Positions 36,188 to 49,058 are shown, counted from the first letter of the stretch. The stretch: DNA of 55,976 nucleotides from Smittium mucronatum (GCA_001953115.1 LSSL01002252.1:1-55976); one strand, 5' to 3'. Notes: generated by a model from the letters alone, not told the origin. Translations and numbers: made by a program.

Positions 36188-36385
36188 GGTAGAGTACCTT
36201 TGCGAAAGAAAAGATGATATGGGTATCATTAAACTGTAATTAACAGTTTTTATCAAAAAAAATCTTATAGTTCATTTATTTTATTTGTTTTTATTGGTTT
36301 AGATTTTCGATTTATTTTTACCCAATAATATGGAAACACTTAATATTCTCCTATTTTACGTATAATATAGAATACTAGTTAATAT
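36188..36385 (-). repeat. Right inverted terminal repeat of element 1
   Basis: This is the inverted partner of 32125-32307. The best conserved stretch is the plus-strand TATTTTTACCCAATAATATG near 36313-36332, and similarity extends inwards to GGTAGAGTACCTT at 36188-36200. It lies just upstream of the gag start at 36124, so it probably carried the element's promoter. Confidence 0.9.
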
Positions 36386-36479
36386 TCATTTAGACAAGCC
36401 TATAAGATAATCTCATTTCAATTGGATACATTAAATCAAGAAAAATCTTTTAATCAATTATATTGGTTGATTAAATTTC

Positions 36480-36590
36480 GCGAAAAATGAGAATTCGCAT
36501 TAAAAAAAACGAAAGAAAATTTTCCACTACGCGAAACATCGAAATTCGAATAAAAAAGGCACATAAAACGAGGGATAACTGTATCTAAGT
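36480..36590. mobile_element. Possible pogo/Tigger-like terminus
   Basis: Reading the minus strand from 36590, the sequence TACAGTTATCCCTCGTTTTA resembles the ends of pogo/Tigger elements (TA target, CAG...CCCTCG terminus). It is followed by AT-rich subterminal sequence with TTCGCG motifs. The opposite end was not identified with confidence; a weakly similar terminus starts at 31320. Confidence 0.35.
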
Positions 36591-37850
36591 GATCTGTGTT
36601 CAATGGTGTGCATCTTGATTATTGGCTTCATTTCTCCGCAGCAATTTATTTCACTTGAAGCAATGCTGGGTGCGGTATATCAGATGGTTGATGTTAATCC
36701 AAATTTCTCTAGATAGACTGACTGTAGACTATCCAAGGATTAAATTAACGCTGAGAATATTAACCTTTTCAATATAATACAAGTTTTTTTTTACATACTT
36801 TTTTTATCTTAGTTTTTATGATATAATCTGCCCACAAAATTCCTAATATAAAATAAAACAAAAAAAAAATTGTAAATTTTTTTAAGGTACAAGTGAACAT
36901 AAAATTCGCCCGTTTAGATAGACCAAAATAAATTTTGATTTTTAATAAATATTAATTTTCCCTGAAACGGTTACAATTATTTCAGCACCATATCAGAGAT
37001 GGTTCAAACCCATTAATAGTATATTTCTAGATAAGTATAAAAAAAATTTCGGAGTTGAATATATTTTTTCAAGGAAATTAAAATAATTAAGAAGTAGCCT
37101 ATATTGATTATAAATCTATAGAAAATAATATACATAACGGGTTCCAACTTTTTTTTTGTCAAGTATTAATTTTTCTAGAATCATTAATTATAAATACTAT
37201 ATTTTAGCAATAGCTCTCATTTTCGACTAAAAAACTTGTTTATTTTTAAATAAATTTGATTACATATAAAAAACAAAACGAAATTTAAACTTTGATTTTG
37301 ATTTTAAAAAATTCTTTTGAAGGGTAAGATCGAAAGTCTAAATAAAATTTGATTCAAAAACAAATTTAGAGATTTTTTTTTGTAAAAAAAAGTTTTTTTA
37401 TTAATAAGAATTTGCTTAATTTAATTATCTATTTATTTAAGTTATTTTTTTTTGTATATGAAATTAAGCATCATATTAAAAATAGTTAATATACAAAATT
37501 TACTCATAAATAAACTTCAAAAATGCTGTTTACTTTCTATCGAAAAAAACAAAAAAAAACGTCTCTTTGTAGCATAGATTACTAAAAATGATTATTGATT
37601 GATTATCGTACAAAATATAACCCAATGAGATTTCCAATTTTCAGGTCCTTATCAATAATGTTACAAGTTAATGATTTTTTAAGTAGAGATGGTAGATTCT
37701 CATTATTAAATTAATACTCTTGTGAATTATAAAATACTATTCGATGGGTAAAATCATAGAGAAATAAAATAGAGTAAGCATGCTCGAAGTGTTTTTTTCT
37801 TTGATTTCATTTCTCAGAGATAAAATAAAAAAACGTTGAAATTATATAAC
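36591..37850. other. AT-rich spacer downstream of ARP5
   Basis: No gene, tRNA or repeat was recognised in this A/T-rich stretch between the retrotransposon and the 3' end of ARP5. Confidence 0.6.
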
Positions 37851-37852
37851 CC

Positions 37853-37858
37853 TTTATT
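37853..37858 (-). promoter_or_regulatory. Candidate ARP5 polyadenylation signal
   Basis: An AATAAA hexamer on the minus strand lies about 50 nt past the ARP5 stop codon, a typical distance. Confidence 0.5.
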
Positions 37859-37906
37859 AAATGAACCAATTCACATAAACCAAGAACCAATATAAAAGTT
37901 TTTAAT

Positions 37907-40900
37907 TTAATTCTTTTGGTTGTGATACAAATTCGAGAATAAATGTTCTTTTAAATATTCACCACCGAATTCTTCATACGTTTTTCTAGTAACTGAGACA
38001 GATTCAAACAGGCTTTTGGTTTCAGGTGAACTGGAAAAATTTCTTGACCATTTAGCAGCTCCTCTCCAACCGTCATCTGATAAATCTCGAGCCAATTTTA
38101 TACTCAAAGGAGTTTCGACCGGTAAAATTGGAGTTAGGTCTTTGTAAAGCCTAGAGTCTAGCCCAGGAACTTTTGAAAATCCGCACCCTGTAATAAAGAC
38201 ATTCTAAAGAGAAAATCATATCGTTAATAGAAATAAAAAATAGATAAAAATCAAGATAAAAAAATCAATACTCTTTTGGCACTGGATCCAACTGGAAATA
38301 ACTTCCATAAATTCTCAATAACTTCAGTGATTCCTGATTGATCAACCCCGATTATCATGGGTTCAAACAAGATCTCTGGTACCCTGATTCTCTCTACATT
38401 TAAATGTATTTGATAGCTACGAGCTTTAATCTCTTTAAGTGTTTCTGATTCTATTTCGGCTGCAAGCTTCTTTTTTTCAAACTCGGAAAGACTTTTAATA
38501 TCAATGTCATTAGACAATTGATCTCCCCCATATCTGATTGAACTTATGCCTAAAAAACAAATTTATTATTAACGGGTGATAATATTGGGATAAATCAAAT
38601 GATGTTAATTACTCTGAGGAACCGCAGGATTTTCTAAAATAGGTTTTTGGGTCCCGGAGATGTATTTATAGAAAAGGGAATCCTCAATTTCCCTTCTTGA
38701 GTTTTCATCTATATTCAGTAAAAAATCAGGGTCGTTTTGCAAAAGGATTTCATTAACCTGAATAAGTTCTGCCTCCAAGTTGTCCTCGGCTTCGAAATCT
38801 TCTTTGCTCTATAAAATGTAATTTTCAGTAGAAAAAAAAAGTGAAACTGGTGCCTAGAGAAAATATATTGAAATTATGAGAAATAATTAATTTTAGGGTT
38901 ACGATGTCCAAGTAAATATTCCAGTCGCTATCATCAAGCCCAAAATCATCATCAGAATCAGCATCTTTCTTCTTTCTACTTCCACCATTTTGAGTTGGAT
39001 TGCTATCTTGGGAAGCCAGTCCAGCTATAGATTTCATTCTCAATTGTGATGCATGACTTTTTCTATTAGAAAGCTCGTTTTTTATTGCCTCTTTTTGAGA
39101 CATTTTATCTAAGATATCCTAATTTTAAATATAGAAAGGTTATTTAAATAAAAATAAAAAGTGTTGAATTAGTACTTTTCTTTTATTCTTGATTTGTTCT
39201 AGCCAGAATGCAAAGTTGTTTTGCTTCAATTCATTATCCCTGTTAATTTCCTCCTCCTAAAAAAATATAAGAATAAATATGATATTAAGTGTTCAAATTA
39301 GAGTTATAAATGGGAGTTACTTTTTTTCTCTCCTCTTCCAATTTTGCAGCCCGAATTCTTTCTCTGGCTTCAATGTTAGCTTTCATTAACTTTTGTTTTC
39401 TCTTTTCCTTCAAATCTTCTGGACTTAGTTGATCGTCAGGGATTTCAATTAGGTCGAATGCAGGAGTCTAGAGAGTCGTAGTAAAGGAGTTATGTAAATA
39501 TCGCATTTTTTTACCATTGTTTTTAATACGTGTTATATATAATGATTAATCCAAGGCGGATTAAACCTCAATTACCTCTTTATGCTCAACTGAAACTATT
39601 CCAAGGTCTTTATCACGAGCTTTTTTAATTGACGATTCATTTTTTTTTATCTCAGCTATTAGCTCTTGTTTATTTTCAAATCCATATTCTTTTAACTTTG
39701 ACTAAATATTTAAAGTTTTAAGTTTAAGATAAAGACAAATAAATGTCAAGAATTTATGATATTGATAAATTGTAAAGTAAAAGTACCTCGAATAAACTAA
39801 GGTTATCGGTTTCGGCATAATTGAGTATTTCTTGAAACTCAATTAAATCCAGTTCTTTTTTTTCCAGCTGTCAAAATAAAAAACTTAATTAAAGTTTGAA
39901 GTTGGTTTTTTTTAAAAAAAGAAAAAAAAATATGTTGAATACCTTCTCATTCCTGATTCTTGCAGTAATTTCTGAAAGCTTCTTCGAATGTTCACGTTTT
40001 TTTTCGGCCTGTCTTTCTAGTTCCTCCTCTGTCATTTCCGGTGCGGACTAAAAGAGTTTATTAATTAAAAAAGAATAAATTTTTTACATTTTTTTAAAGA
40101 TAAACGGTGCTATTACCGAGAACTGAAAGGGAAATTGGATAATATGATCGCTTTTTTCAAGGTGACTTTTTTCGAGGGAGTCATCTAATTCTTGTCGATA
40201 ATCTTGTGCAAAGTACATATGATCGCGAATCATAGAGCTAAATTGATTCTGGGATACTTTTACAGGAAGCGACGGATATTTAAGTTGGATCAGCTTCGAT
40301 AGATACTCTACCATTGTAATTCCTCCCAAATTTATCCTGATTTTTTAGAATTTTATTTTCATTAATACTTGGAAGATAAGAATAGGGATATGATAAATAG
40401 TTAATATATACCTTTTAGCATGTTTTAATTGAAATTTTCCTTCAAATACCGGTATTAGATGGGTTGAAAAGTTTCCAGAATCAATTATGATTGCGTCTTC
40501 AAGGTTATTACAGTCTTCAGAGTTATAATAATAGCTCCACAGAGAAGAGATTCCATATGAGACTGAAGGAACGTTATAGCATTCAAATAGAAGCTCATTC
40601 ATCCCTAAAAAAATTGATTAAATTATTAATGCCAAAGCTATATTAAAAAATGAACAAGTTAAAGACCTTTTCTACAGCTATACAAATTGGATATGGGTTC
40701 CGAAACAACCATAGGGTGATCTACCGAATTATCGTTAACCCCGAGGAGGAGGAATATATAATCGAGCAAGCTTTCCTAAAATATTGTTGGTAACAAAAGA
40801 GTGATTTGAGACTGAATATATAAAAAATGAAATCTGTAAGTACCGTTAAGTCGAAATTGTTGATCAAACCATTGTCAAATGGTGATCGTATGTTCGACAA

Positions 40901-41403
40901 TGCTACAGAATCAGAATATATATCATCGCCAACTAAGATTGAGGCTTTAGAATTTCCTTTCCTATCCTTGAATTTTGATATCGAAGTTTCAAATTTCACT
41001 ATTTTTGGGTTAAAATATTGCTTAATTAAATTAGGATGCAAAGAAAAGTAAGATAAAAAATTATTCATACAACGCGGATTTTCTTCCGTTCCCCAACCAG
41101 CTCTAGTTGTATGTGAGCCTAAAAACATAGATTCAATAATATAGATAAATAGATATATAAATAAAAGAGAGCGAGAATAAAACAAAAAGGTAAAAAAACA
41201 AAAACAAAATAAAATAGATGTTATTAAAAATTAAACTTTTAATCTTAGAAATGAATCGGAATATTTTTTAACAAAAAACTGTAAAAAGTACCCAAGTCGA
41301 TGACGATGGGAGAATTTTTGAAATTGTTGTAATCTTTAAATCGTTTCTGTAGTGAGGATGTTGTCTTATTCGTGGGGGCCTCGAAAAACCTATCGAATGT
41401 CAT
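37907..41403 (-). CDS. ARP5: Actin-related protein 5 (INO80 complex subunit), 14 exons
   Basis: Joining minus-strand exons 41403-41292, 41118-40844, 40775-40667, 40604-40412, 40336-40117, 40047-39943, 39867-39787, 39701-39576, 39467-39321, 39256-39176, 39118-38903, 38808-38613, 38549-38272 and 38203-37907 gives 2436 nt, or 811 residues, in frame. All 13 introns are GT-AG, 57-173 nt. The actin-fold start VIDLGSHTTRAGWG is split across exons 1 and 2. ELLFECY and AKRINLGG mark the core. Residues 304-620 form the long charged, coiled-coil ARP5-specific insertion, with an acidic DSDDDFGLDDSDW stretch. VERIRVPEILFEP (672), NVFITGCG (714) and FGGEYLKEH near the C-terminus are ARP5 signatures. ARP5 acts in nuclear INO80 nucleosome sliding. 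M41403 was chosen; M41463 in the same frame would add 20 residues. The protein is longer than human ARP5 (607 aa), mostly because of the insertion. Confidence 0.95.
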
Positions 41404-42156
41404 GTTTCCAATTGAAACTCTGTTGAGAGATATGATATACAAACTGAAAATTTTAACAGACAAAGATGGTTCTATGAAACCAAATTTTCCTCGCCTTTAT
41501 TTACTTTTGTAACTTTACTTCCCAATCATATTTTAACTGGTTATTAGTAGCTCAATATTGTACAGTTGACCAATAATGTCGTATTCAAAAGAAGATTTCA
41601 ACAGAAAGGTCTCTAATATATCAACACTTTTAATTAGAGAGCTGAGGACTTTCAGAAATAGGCATTTAATCAATTCTATTTGTTGCAAACTAGTTTTAGG
41701 ATCGCTGAATTAGTCCCAATAAACTAGCAATATACATTATATTTGGTGGTTAGTATTCGATATCATTGACCATTAAGTCGACCTTCAAATAATTTTTGTA
41801 TCTACTAACAATAAATAGGGTATTCATTAATTCAATTTAACTGTTTATAATTAAATCAAATGTATATAAGTTTGAAAAGTATAATTCCCAAAAACAATTT
41901 GCTTCTAAAAAACACCATTTTGAAATTAGAAATTATGCTACCAGAAAGATCTATTTTTTAGAAAATCAATAGACAACAACTAAAGCTAGTAAACTCTGTA
42001 TAAATGCCTAAGAAATATAAGTGTACATTTTTACCCGAAATTTTGAAAAAAAAAAGTTAAGAGACTGAAATCTATGATCAAAATCCTATATTTAAGATGA
42101 TGCTTTATGAAAACCGAAATAAAATACACATGGGAAACATGATGGAAAAGTAATAT
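41404..42156. other. Intergenic between AUH and ARP5
   Basis: About 750 bp separate the AUH stop from the ARP5 start; both genes are transcribed leftwards. This must hold the AUH 3' end and the ARP5 promoter. No clear TATA box or other element could be singled out. Confidence 0.5.
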
Positions 42157-43375
42157 TTATTTCCCCTTGTATACAGGGGGTCGTTTTTCTTTGAATGCTA
42201 GAAGCCCCTCTAATCTGTCCTCGGTATTTACAACACCTTGATAGCAAATATTTTCAATGTCTAAACCGGTTTTTATATCAGTTACAGAACCCATATCTAT
42301 GGCCTTCTTTGCCATTTTGGTGGCTATGGGTCCCATATGAGAAATACGTTCAGCCCACAAAAGTGCCAATTCATATCCAGATTCAGGATAGCCCATATCT
42401 CGGTCTAAATTGGGGTTTGTAAAATTTCCTGCAGCCATGTTAGTCTTTGTGTTCCCAGTATAATCATTAATCACACCAAAATTATACGCCATCTCGGAGT
42501 TTATTCTAGCAGATGTGAATATGAGCTCTTTTGACTTTGAGGTGCCTATCAACCTGGCTAATCTTTGAGTTCCACCTGCACCTGGAATTATTCCAAGAGA
42601 AGTCTCAACCAAACCTAGAATGGAGTTTTCCCCTGAAATTCGCAAATCACAGCATAGCGCTAGTTCTAATCCACCGCCAAGCGCCGCTCCATCTAGAGCA
42701 GCTATAGTGGCTATTGGGAGATTCTAATTTTATTGATATTTTCATAAAAGATCGATTAATTTTTATTTTATTTTAAATCCACACGATATATTTTTGATTT
42801 CTAAAATATTCAAAAAGCATACCTCCAATTCAGTAAAAGTGTCCCTTAAATTGGCTAAAAATTGTGATACTTCAAGAGGTGACATGGTTATTCTCTCCTT
42901 CAAGTCTGCCCCAGAACAGAATGTCTTGTCAACGACACTGCGAATTATAGCCACTCTTGCATTTCTGAAATGAGACAATAATAACACGAAATTAAAGGAA
43001 GGATAAAAAACGGCCGAATTTAGGAATCTTATATATTATATTATATGAAAGAGAAAAAGAGAGCTTACTGATCATTCTTAATTTCATTAATCGAGCTACG
43101 CAATTCACGCACCAAATTCCTGGATAATGAGTTTCTGCTTTTGGGTCTATTCAGGTTTATTGTAAATACACCTACAAAAATAAAATCCTTTAGTGGCTAT
43201 TAGAACCCAATATAATAAACGCATTATTAAGACTTTAAATACCTGGTTTGGGAACACTTATAAAACACTCTTTATCTTGATTGACATCAGAGCTATATTT
43301 CCGTAATTTAGGTAAGAACAGACCTGGCGAGTAATTAATATTCGAAGTCCTGTATAAAATCGAGCATTTCATCAT
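42157..43375 (-). CDS. AUH: Mitochondrial methylglutaconyl-CoA hydratase (AUH-type crotonase), 4 exons
   Basis: Minus-strand exons 43375-43243, 43171-43069, 42964-42823 and 42723-42157 join in frame to 945 nt (314 residues), with GT-AG introns of 71, 104 and 99 nt. The crotonase fold is clear: FCSGADLKER at 94-103 and GGGLELALCCD at 142-152 with E146. LVETSLGIIPGAGGTQRL follows at 164-181 with E166; these are the two catalytic glutamates at the usual 20-residue spacing. The C-terminus RLEGLLAFKEKRPPVYKGK is nearly the human AUH ending. The N-terminal 45 residues are basic, hydroxylated and free of an acidic patch until about residue 30 (LPKLRKYSS), fitting a mitochondrial targeting peptide. 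AUH hydrates 3-methylglutaconyl-CoA to HMG-CoA in leucine breakdown. A general enoyl-CoA hydratase role cannot be excluded. An in-frame ATG at 43438 would add 21 residues but spoil the presequence. Confidence 0.93.
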
Positions 43376-44042
43376 TTTTTCTTCAAAACAAGCAGTAGTA
43401 TCGATGTGCTTATATTTCAATATAAGTAATAATAACACTATATTGAGCCATTTAACTGTGTTTTATAAGATTCAAATTTAATTTTATACAACCGCGTATT
43501 AGACATAGGAAAAATTCTAGAACCAATTATATTTGATGAAACAGAATGAAACTAGAGAAACAGGCTTCTTGTTTCATGACCCCTTTACTTTTTGTTTCGC
43601 AGTAGTAAATTGCTAAGCCCTAGAATGCGATAAATGACAGAATATTGGTTAAATAATAAAAGCCTATCAGCTTAAGTTTAATTCGACAGTTAAAAGTGAA
43701 AATATATCGTATTAAACGAAAATCGGCCAATTTATCTAACTTAACTATTCGATTATTTACCTATTTTAACAATCAGCGATTGTATGCGAAATTGAGAAGA
43801 CCACTTAAGGTTACTTTTCAATAGTTATACATGTCTAAAATATTCGTTTATTTTTCTTATTTGCCATCAGTTTCGATTTCAAGATTAAAATCACAAAAAT
43901 GTATTAGATTAATACCCTGTAAACAAGCAAAAATATTTCTCTATAATCTATCAATATTTCCAATTCACTATGGTTTTTTTCCTGAACTTCTGATAAACAT
44001 GATATATGCGATTATTTAACTCATGAATACTATTTTGCATCG
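43376..44042. other. Upstream region of AUH
   Basis: This 0.67-kb stretch separates the AUH start from the 0.6-kb repeat copy B and should hold the AUH promoter. The short plus-strand open frame at 43831-44019 has no recognisable domain. No specific regulatory site was identified. Confidence 0.5.
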
Positions 44043-44655
44043 CGGAATTTTATTGTAAGATATCATTAAAAACTATACTAAAAAATTTTCAAAAAAGAAA
44101 AAGAAAGAGGCGTATGAAAAAGCTATTATGTTAAATACAACAAGCTCCTCTGCCGGACTACAGGCTGCGCATCTATGAGAAATTAGTGCAATCTACAAAC
44201 TGAAAGACTCCTTCTGGTGTTGCTTCTAGTAGGCTGGATGAGAGGTTACGCGCAGTCATAGATTAAGCTCTTTGTCAGTGAAAAATAGCTCATTGAAGCT
44301 ATACAGCTCCTATTCAGTGCCTACTTTTAACAGGATTAATAAAAATAAGCTATTATCCAAGCGTGAGATTGATCGACATGGCCTTCTTAAAAATAGCTGT
44401 TAGACTTTGAGATTCTTCTAACTGTCAAACTCTAGACTTTTGCACTAGACTATATCTCAGCTGTGCTAAACGATCTGTTCTTCATTTTTCGAGATGGTCC
44501 TCCTCTGGAATCGCTGTCCTCCGAATCTCTGTGCACTGTCTCCACTACTCTCAACCAAGAATAGTACAACGCTTTGTGAAATTTTGTATAGTGGATCAAG
44601 AAGAGTACACTACTGAAGTCCCTAGACCAAGACTAGGTATTTTACTCTTAGGAGC
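44043..44655. repeat. 0.6-kb dispersed repeat, copy B
   Basis: The second copy of the repeat at 17879-18486, in the same orientation, starts CGGAATTTTATTGTAAGATA and ends CTCTTAGGAG. Differences are scattered substitutions and short indels along the whole length, so the two copies are old and of equal extent. Stops break the frames open in copy A. The terminal hairpin of copy A is degraded here (AGTGGATCAAG...AGTACACT). Confidence 0.8.
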
Positions 44656-47600
44656 TGTATATATAACTTTCTGATAAATAATACCAAATTATATATTTAT
44701 ATATTTATTTTTCGGAAAAATAAAATAAATTTCTTCTTTGTAAAAAATTGGCATCATTTAAAAAATTGGATTGAAAAGGGGTATCTAGAAATTGGAAATG
44801 GTATTAATGCAATGAAAGAGATTTCTTAAGAAATTTTTGAGAAAAGAATAAAACATGCTTATAAAATAAGCCTATTCGATTTAATTTTTCTTTCTTTTTA
44901 TAAAATTTATAGATTATTTTCATAATCCGTTTACTCCTGTGTGTCAAACGCAACTATATGTATATATTGGAAACACAAAAATACTTTAAAAGATATACTA
45001 TACTGGACATCATTGGCTTATTTTCTTTTTACTCAGAGTTAAAAAAAAAAAAAATAAACAAAATTTAAACCACTATTAGGTTGAAGGTAATTTATCTTAT
45101 TACATTTTATTGTAATTAAGGCTTTTATTGTTTAATTAAACCCAAAAAAAAAATTGTGATGCTTTTCCAGATTCAAGTCATTATTTTTAATCGCTAAATT
45201 TGAAATAAAATTATTATTTTTTACATTTACATTTAACAATCGATATCGTTAAATGAATTTTGATTTATTTGAGAACACCTTCATTGAAGCCGAAATAAAA
45301 ACAATACTCTACAGCCTAAGGGTGGAGATTTTGATAATTAATCAAGATTTAAAAATTATAGATGAACATAGCAAATGTCATGTATTTTTTATGGCGAGGA
45401 TTTTTTTTTTTTCATACGGTTACTTAATAGCTTTTTAATATTATTCGAAACAAAAAGTTGTTCAAAATAAGCCAGACTTTTTCTTTTCTCTGGTTTCTAA
45501 AAAAAACACGCGTTTCTTAAAGTAATTGTTTTTACTTGTTAGACCCTTTTCAAAGGTACTATTGAAAAATAATAATCAAATTATTGAATTATTAAAATTA
45601 AGAGAACTAGTTTACCTACTTGTTAATAAAAATCGGTTTGCAAAATGTACTAGAATTACACTTATAAACATAAACTACCTATTATTGAAATCATTGAATA
45701 GTTAGGCTCTTAAATGAAATGTCTAAATAAAATTTAATCTATATGAAACCTTTTAATATTTACTAAAATAAAATAAAATTCCCAGAATTTTATCATTTAA
45801 CTGAGAACATCTGATGGGTGGTAAATTTAGAGTTCTAGAAATAGTTATAATCAATAATGTTAAAGTTATAAAAGCGTGCCAAGTTATTTTAACCTAATCA
45901 ATTTACGATTAGTATTTCCAAATTGTATTTTTTCAATAAAAATATCGATAAAAAGGTCGAATTAAGAAATCTGAATTCAACAAAAAATTGAAATTAAAAA
46001 ATAAATCCAAACTAATTAAAATAGAACATGAATTTGATGTAGAGATGGAATAAATTAGATTAATATCTACAAGAATGTTACTAAGTCTTATTTCATTTAA
46101 AAAAAACTCTTGATCGAAGCTATTTTCAAACTTTTAATTCAAGTTTGATTCATATGCTCAAAAAATATATTGGTAAGATAAACTGCTAAATAACTTTATT
46201 TTGTTAGATTTTCATGCTGTTGTTTTTTTTTTTGGTATAAATATTACTATAGTTGACCAAAATTCGCTAATTATAAACAATCGAAAGATCGATTTAAGAA
46301 TTTTATTAAATCGCTGGTTTATTATACATAAATCTATTAGAAATAAAAAATTTATTATTATTTTTAAACACAATCAACTAATAAATTAAATTTTTTAAAG
46401 CCTCGCATGCTAAAAATACACGAAATATTTTTTTAATTAAATATCAGTGTTTATTTGTTATATTCAAACGAATTTAGGAGTTATAAAAATTTCCCCATTA
46501 AGATTTTTTTTCATTTACTCATAAAAAAAGGGTTTTTTTTATAAATACCGACTAGTATTAAATTTTGTTAATTATATTGGTAACGGTAATTTTTTTATAT
46601 TTATATTAAATAATATTCGAGATGATTCTCTTTTTCGCTTCTAAATTATTCTTTTTTAATAATTTTTATTAAAACTTCAGAATTTCATCGTAAAAAATAT
46701 TTGATATGGATCTTTTTGTTTATTTGAAACAATTATCTAATTATTTATTCGATTTAATTAATTTATTCGGTAAAATGATGTTTTCGAAAAGCTTAAAGTT
46801 TTATAAATCCTAGTTTTATTTTTGCTTAATTAAACAAGATGATACTATAAACTGCATCTCTAAATTTTAGAAACTTCATGATGACCCAAGACTTTATTGC
46901 AAACAAATTAGATATACAGGAAATTTCAAAAGGGCCAAAAATTCGGTTCATAAAAAATATCTTAGATATGGATAAATTTGATAATAATTCTGTAATGAAA
47001 AAAAAATCTGGAAAAAAACTCTATTTCAAATGACATCCCCAACTATTTACATAATATAAAATAGATTGAAAGAATATGTTCAAAAAAACCCCCCATTGTA
47101 TTGGAAGGTGTAATTAAAAATTGTGAAATTTTGAAAATTAATTTGTATTTTTCAAATTCATATGTAACATCTTAATTAAAATAATGGTAAAAAAGTAGCA
47201 TTTTTTTGCTTGAAAAATACTGCATTATTATCAAGACCCATAAAAATGGATAAATAATACATTTAACCGAATTTATGCAAACCTCCCGATAATAATTTCA
47301 AAATTTTTTGATGTAAAATAGGCATTTTATCTTATAGAAATTTCTATTTTTTTATAAATTACACGAAGTATTATTCATTTATTTACAAGGAATTGAAACT
47401 TCGGACTAAAATAATAATAAAAATAATAAATTACTAACGCAGTCCAGATAATTCAATAAAAATAAGTCATTTTTTTAGCTACTCTATAAACTAAACAAAA
47501 TAAAAACATGTTTTTCAAATAATTAAAAAAGTGATATAATAATTGGATATATGTATATGCAATTTTAGAAAATGAAAAAATGTTTTATTTTGTGATATAC

Positions 47601-49040
47601 GCATTTTATTAAAAAATTGGTGCCATTTTCAAATAAATTCAAAAAATTTAATTCAACTCGATTCCCAAAAATTTTATCGCCATAGTATTTTTTTATTGAA
47701 ATCTGGATTTTTCAAATTAAGTTTTCAGGTTAAGCATTTTAAATTTAGCACATTTATAAATAGATTTTCAGAATCAAAAAGGATAAGATTTAAAATCTAG
47801 AAATATGAAAAATATATGCCTTAAATTCCAAATCTTTAAAAGAAAGAAGCAAATATAAATAAAAACCAAATTATTCGACTCAACTTACGATGGATAAAAA
47901 TTCATTTAATGGATCTATCCGAAAGAACTAATTTAAGAATATATATTTATTTGTGCGCGAAATATTATTTTTGTGTTTTTAATCACTTATCTTTATTTAA
48001 ATTGTTAACTAAGAGAATTTTTCAGAAAAAAGTAATAAAAATGTGAATTTTTTTGGTTTTTTTGGAGAAACCCCTTTAATAATAAATCCAAATCTATTAT
48101 AGAGCTTAAATGAAATCGGATAAGGAAAAAAAAGGTATTTTTTATTTAAAATTAGCCGCAATAAAGAAAAAAATGATATATTTTTGTAATTTTGTGTTAT
48201 AATAAAAAATATGATGAGAATAAATATTTTTTTAATTTATTGATACAAATTTTGGGAAATTGAGATGAAGTGTTCAACTTGAATAAAGATAATTAAATCT
48301 AAAATTTCACACTTATTTTAAAATGAATAAAATTTTCAAATTATTCAACATTTTCCAAGTAAACAGATTTATCCCAAAATAAAACCAATTTATCAATTTA
48401 TAAAATGTTGATTACTTATAATCAATTATTTTCTCCCTTATTAAAACGTTTGAAAAAAATCATATTATTTTTTTTTAGTCTAGAAAATAAATTAAAAAAA
48501 TTCTTTCATTTCATTAAAATGACTGAATTTCTTTGGTATCCTTATTAAAAATATAGTTTATTTTTCATATTTTTCAATAAAAACGTACATATATGCTTAA
48601 AATATTTATAATAATTTAAACAGAGCCCGATTTTGGTTCTATACCTCAAAAATGTTTTAAAAATTCAGAAATATATGTATATATATTTTTTGAAGATTTA
48701 TTTATAAACTTAGGTCTTTTAAACAACTAATATTGAATCAAATATTTTTGGTCAGACATAAATAGTATTTTTTTAAAAAATATCATTGAAATTGTTTTAA
48801 GTTTTAAATCTGAAAAAATGTGAAACTTATAGAATAAATCATCATTGATGTTAATATTTTTTTTCTAATTACAATAGGAGAAGGTTTAACTAAAAATATA
48901 TGGTTAAAAAAGAAGTTAAAAAAATAGAGGTGACTTTATAAACATGTGAAAAATTCTTTAAAATGAAAATACATTATCATTTTGTATTTATATCAAAGAA
49001 AAATAGGAGTTTAAAATTATTCAAATAAACCTTATTTACT

Positions 49041-49058
49041 TATATATATATATATATA
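49041..49058. repeat. (TA)n microsatellite
   Basis: Nine TA dinucleotides in AT-rich intergenic DNA. Simple repeat with no inferred function. Confidence 0.9.

Larger units (their letters stand above)
32125..36385 (-). mobile_element. DIRS-type retrotransposon (element 1), decayed
   Basis: An element of about 4.3 kb on the minus strand has inverted terminal repeats (32125-32307 and 36188-36385). Between them, in order, lie a gag-like ORF, reverse transcriptase-RNase H, and a tyrosine recombinase. All three show stops and frameshifts, but the conserved motifs can still be read, so it is younger or better preserved than element 2. DIRS elements copy through a circular intermediate and integrate with the tyrosine recombinase, usually without a target-site duplication. 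I saw no duplication here. It lies about 1.5 kb beyond the 3' end of ARP5. Confidence 0.9.

Noticed and set aside
36985..37015. Possible tRNA T-arm (GATGG-TTCAAAC-CCATT)
   Set aside because: No matching acceptor stem, D-arm or anticodon arm could be found upstream at tRNA spacing.
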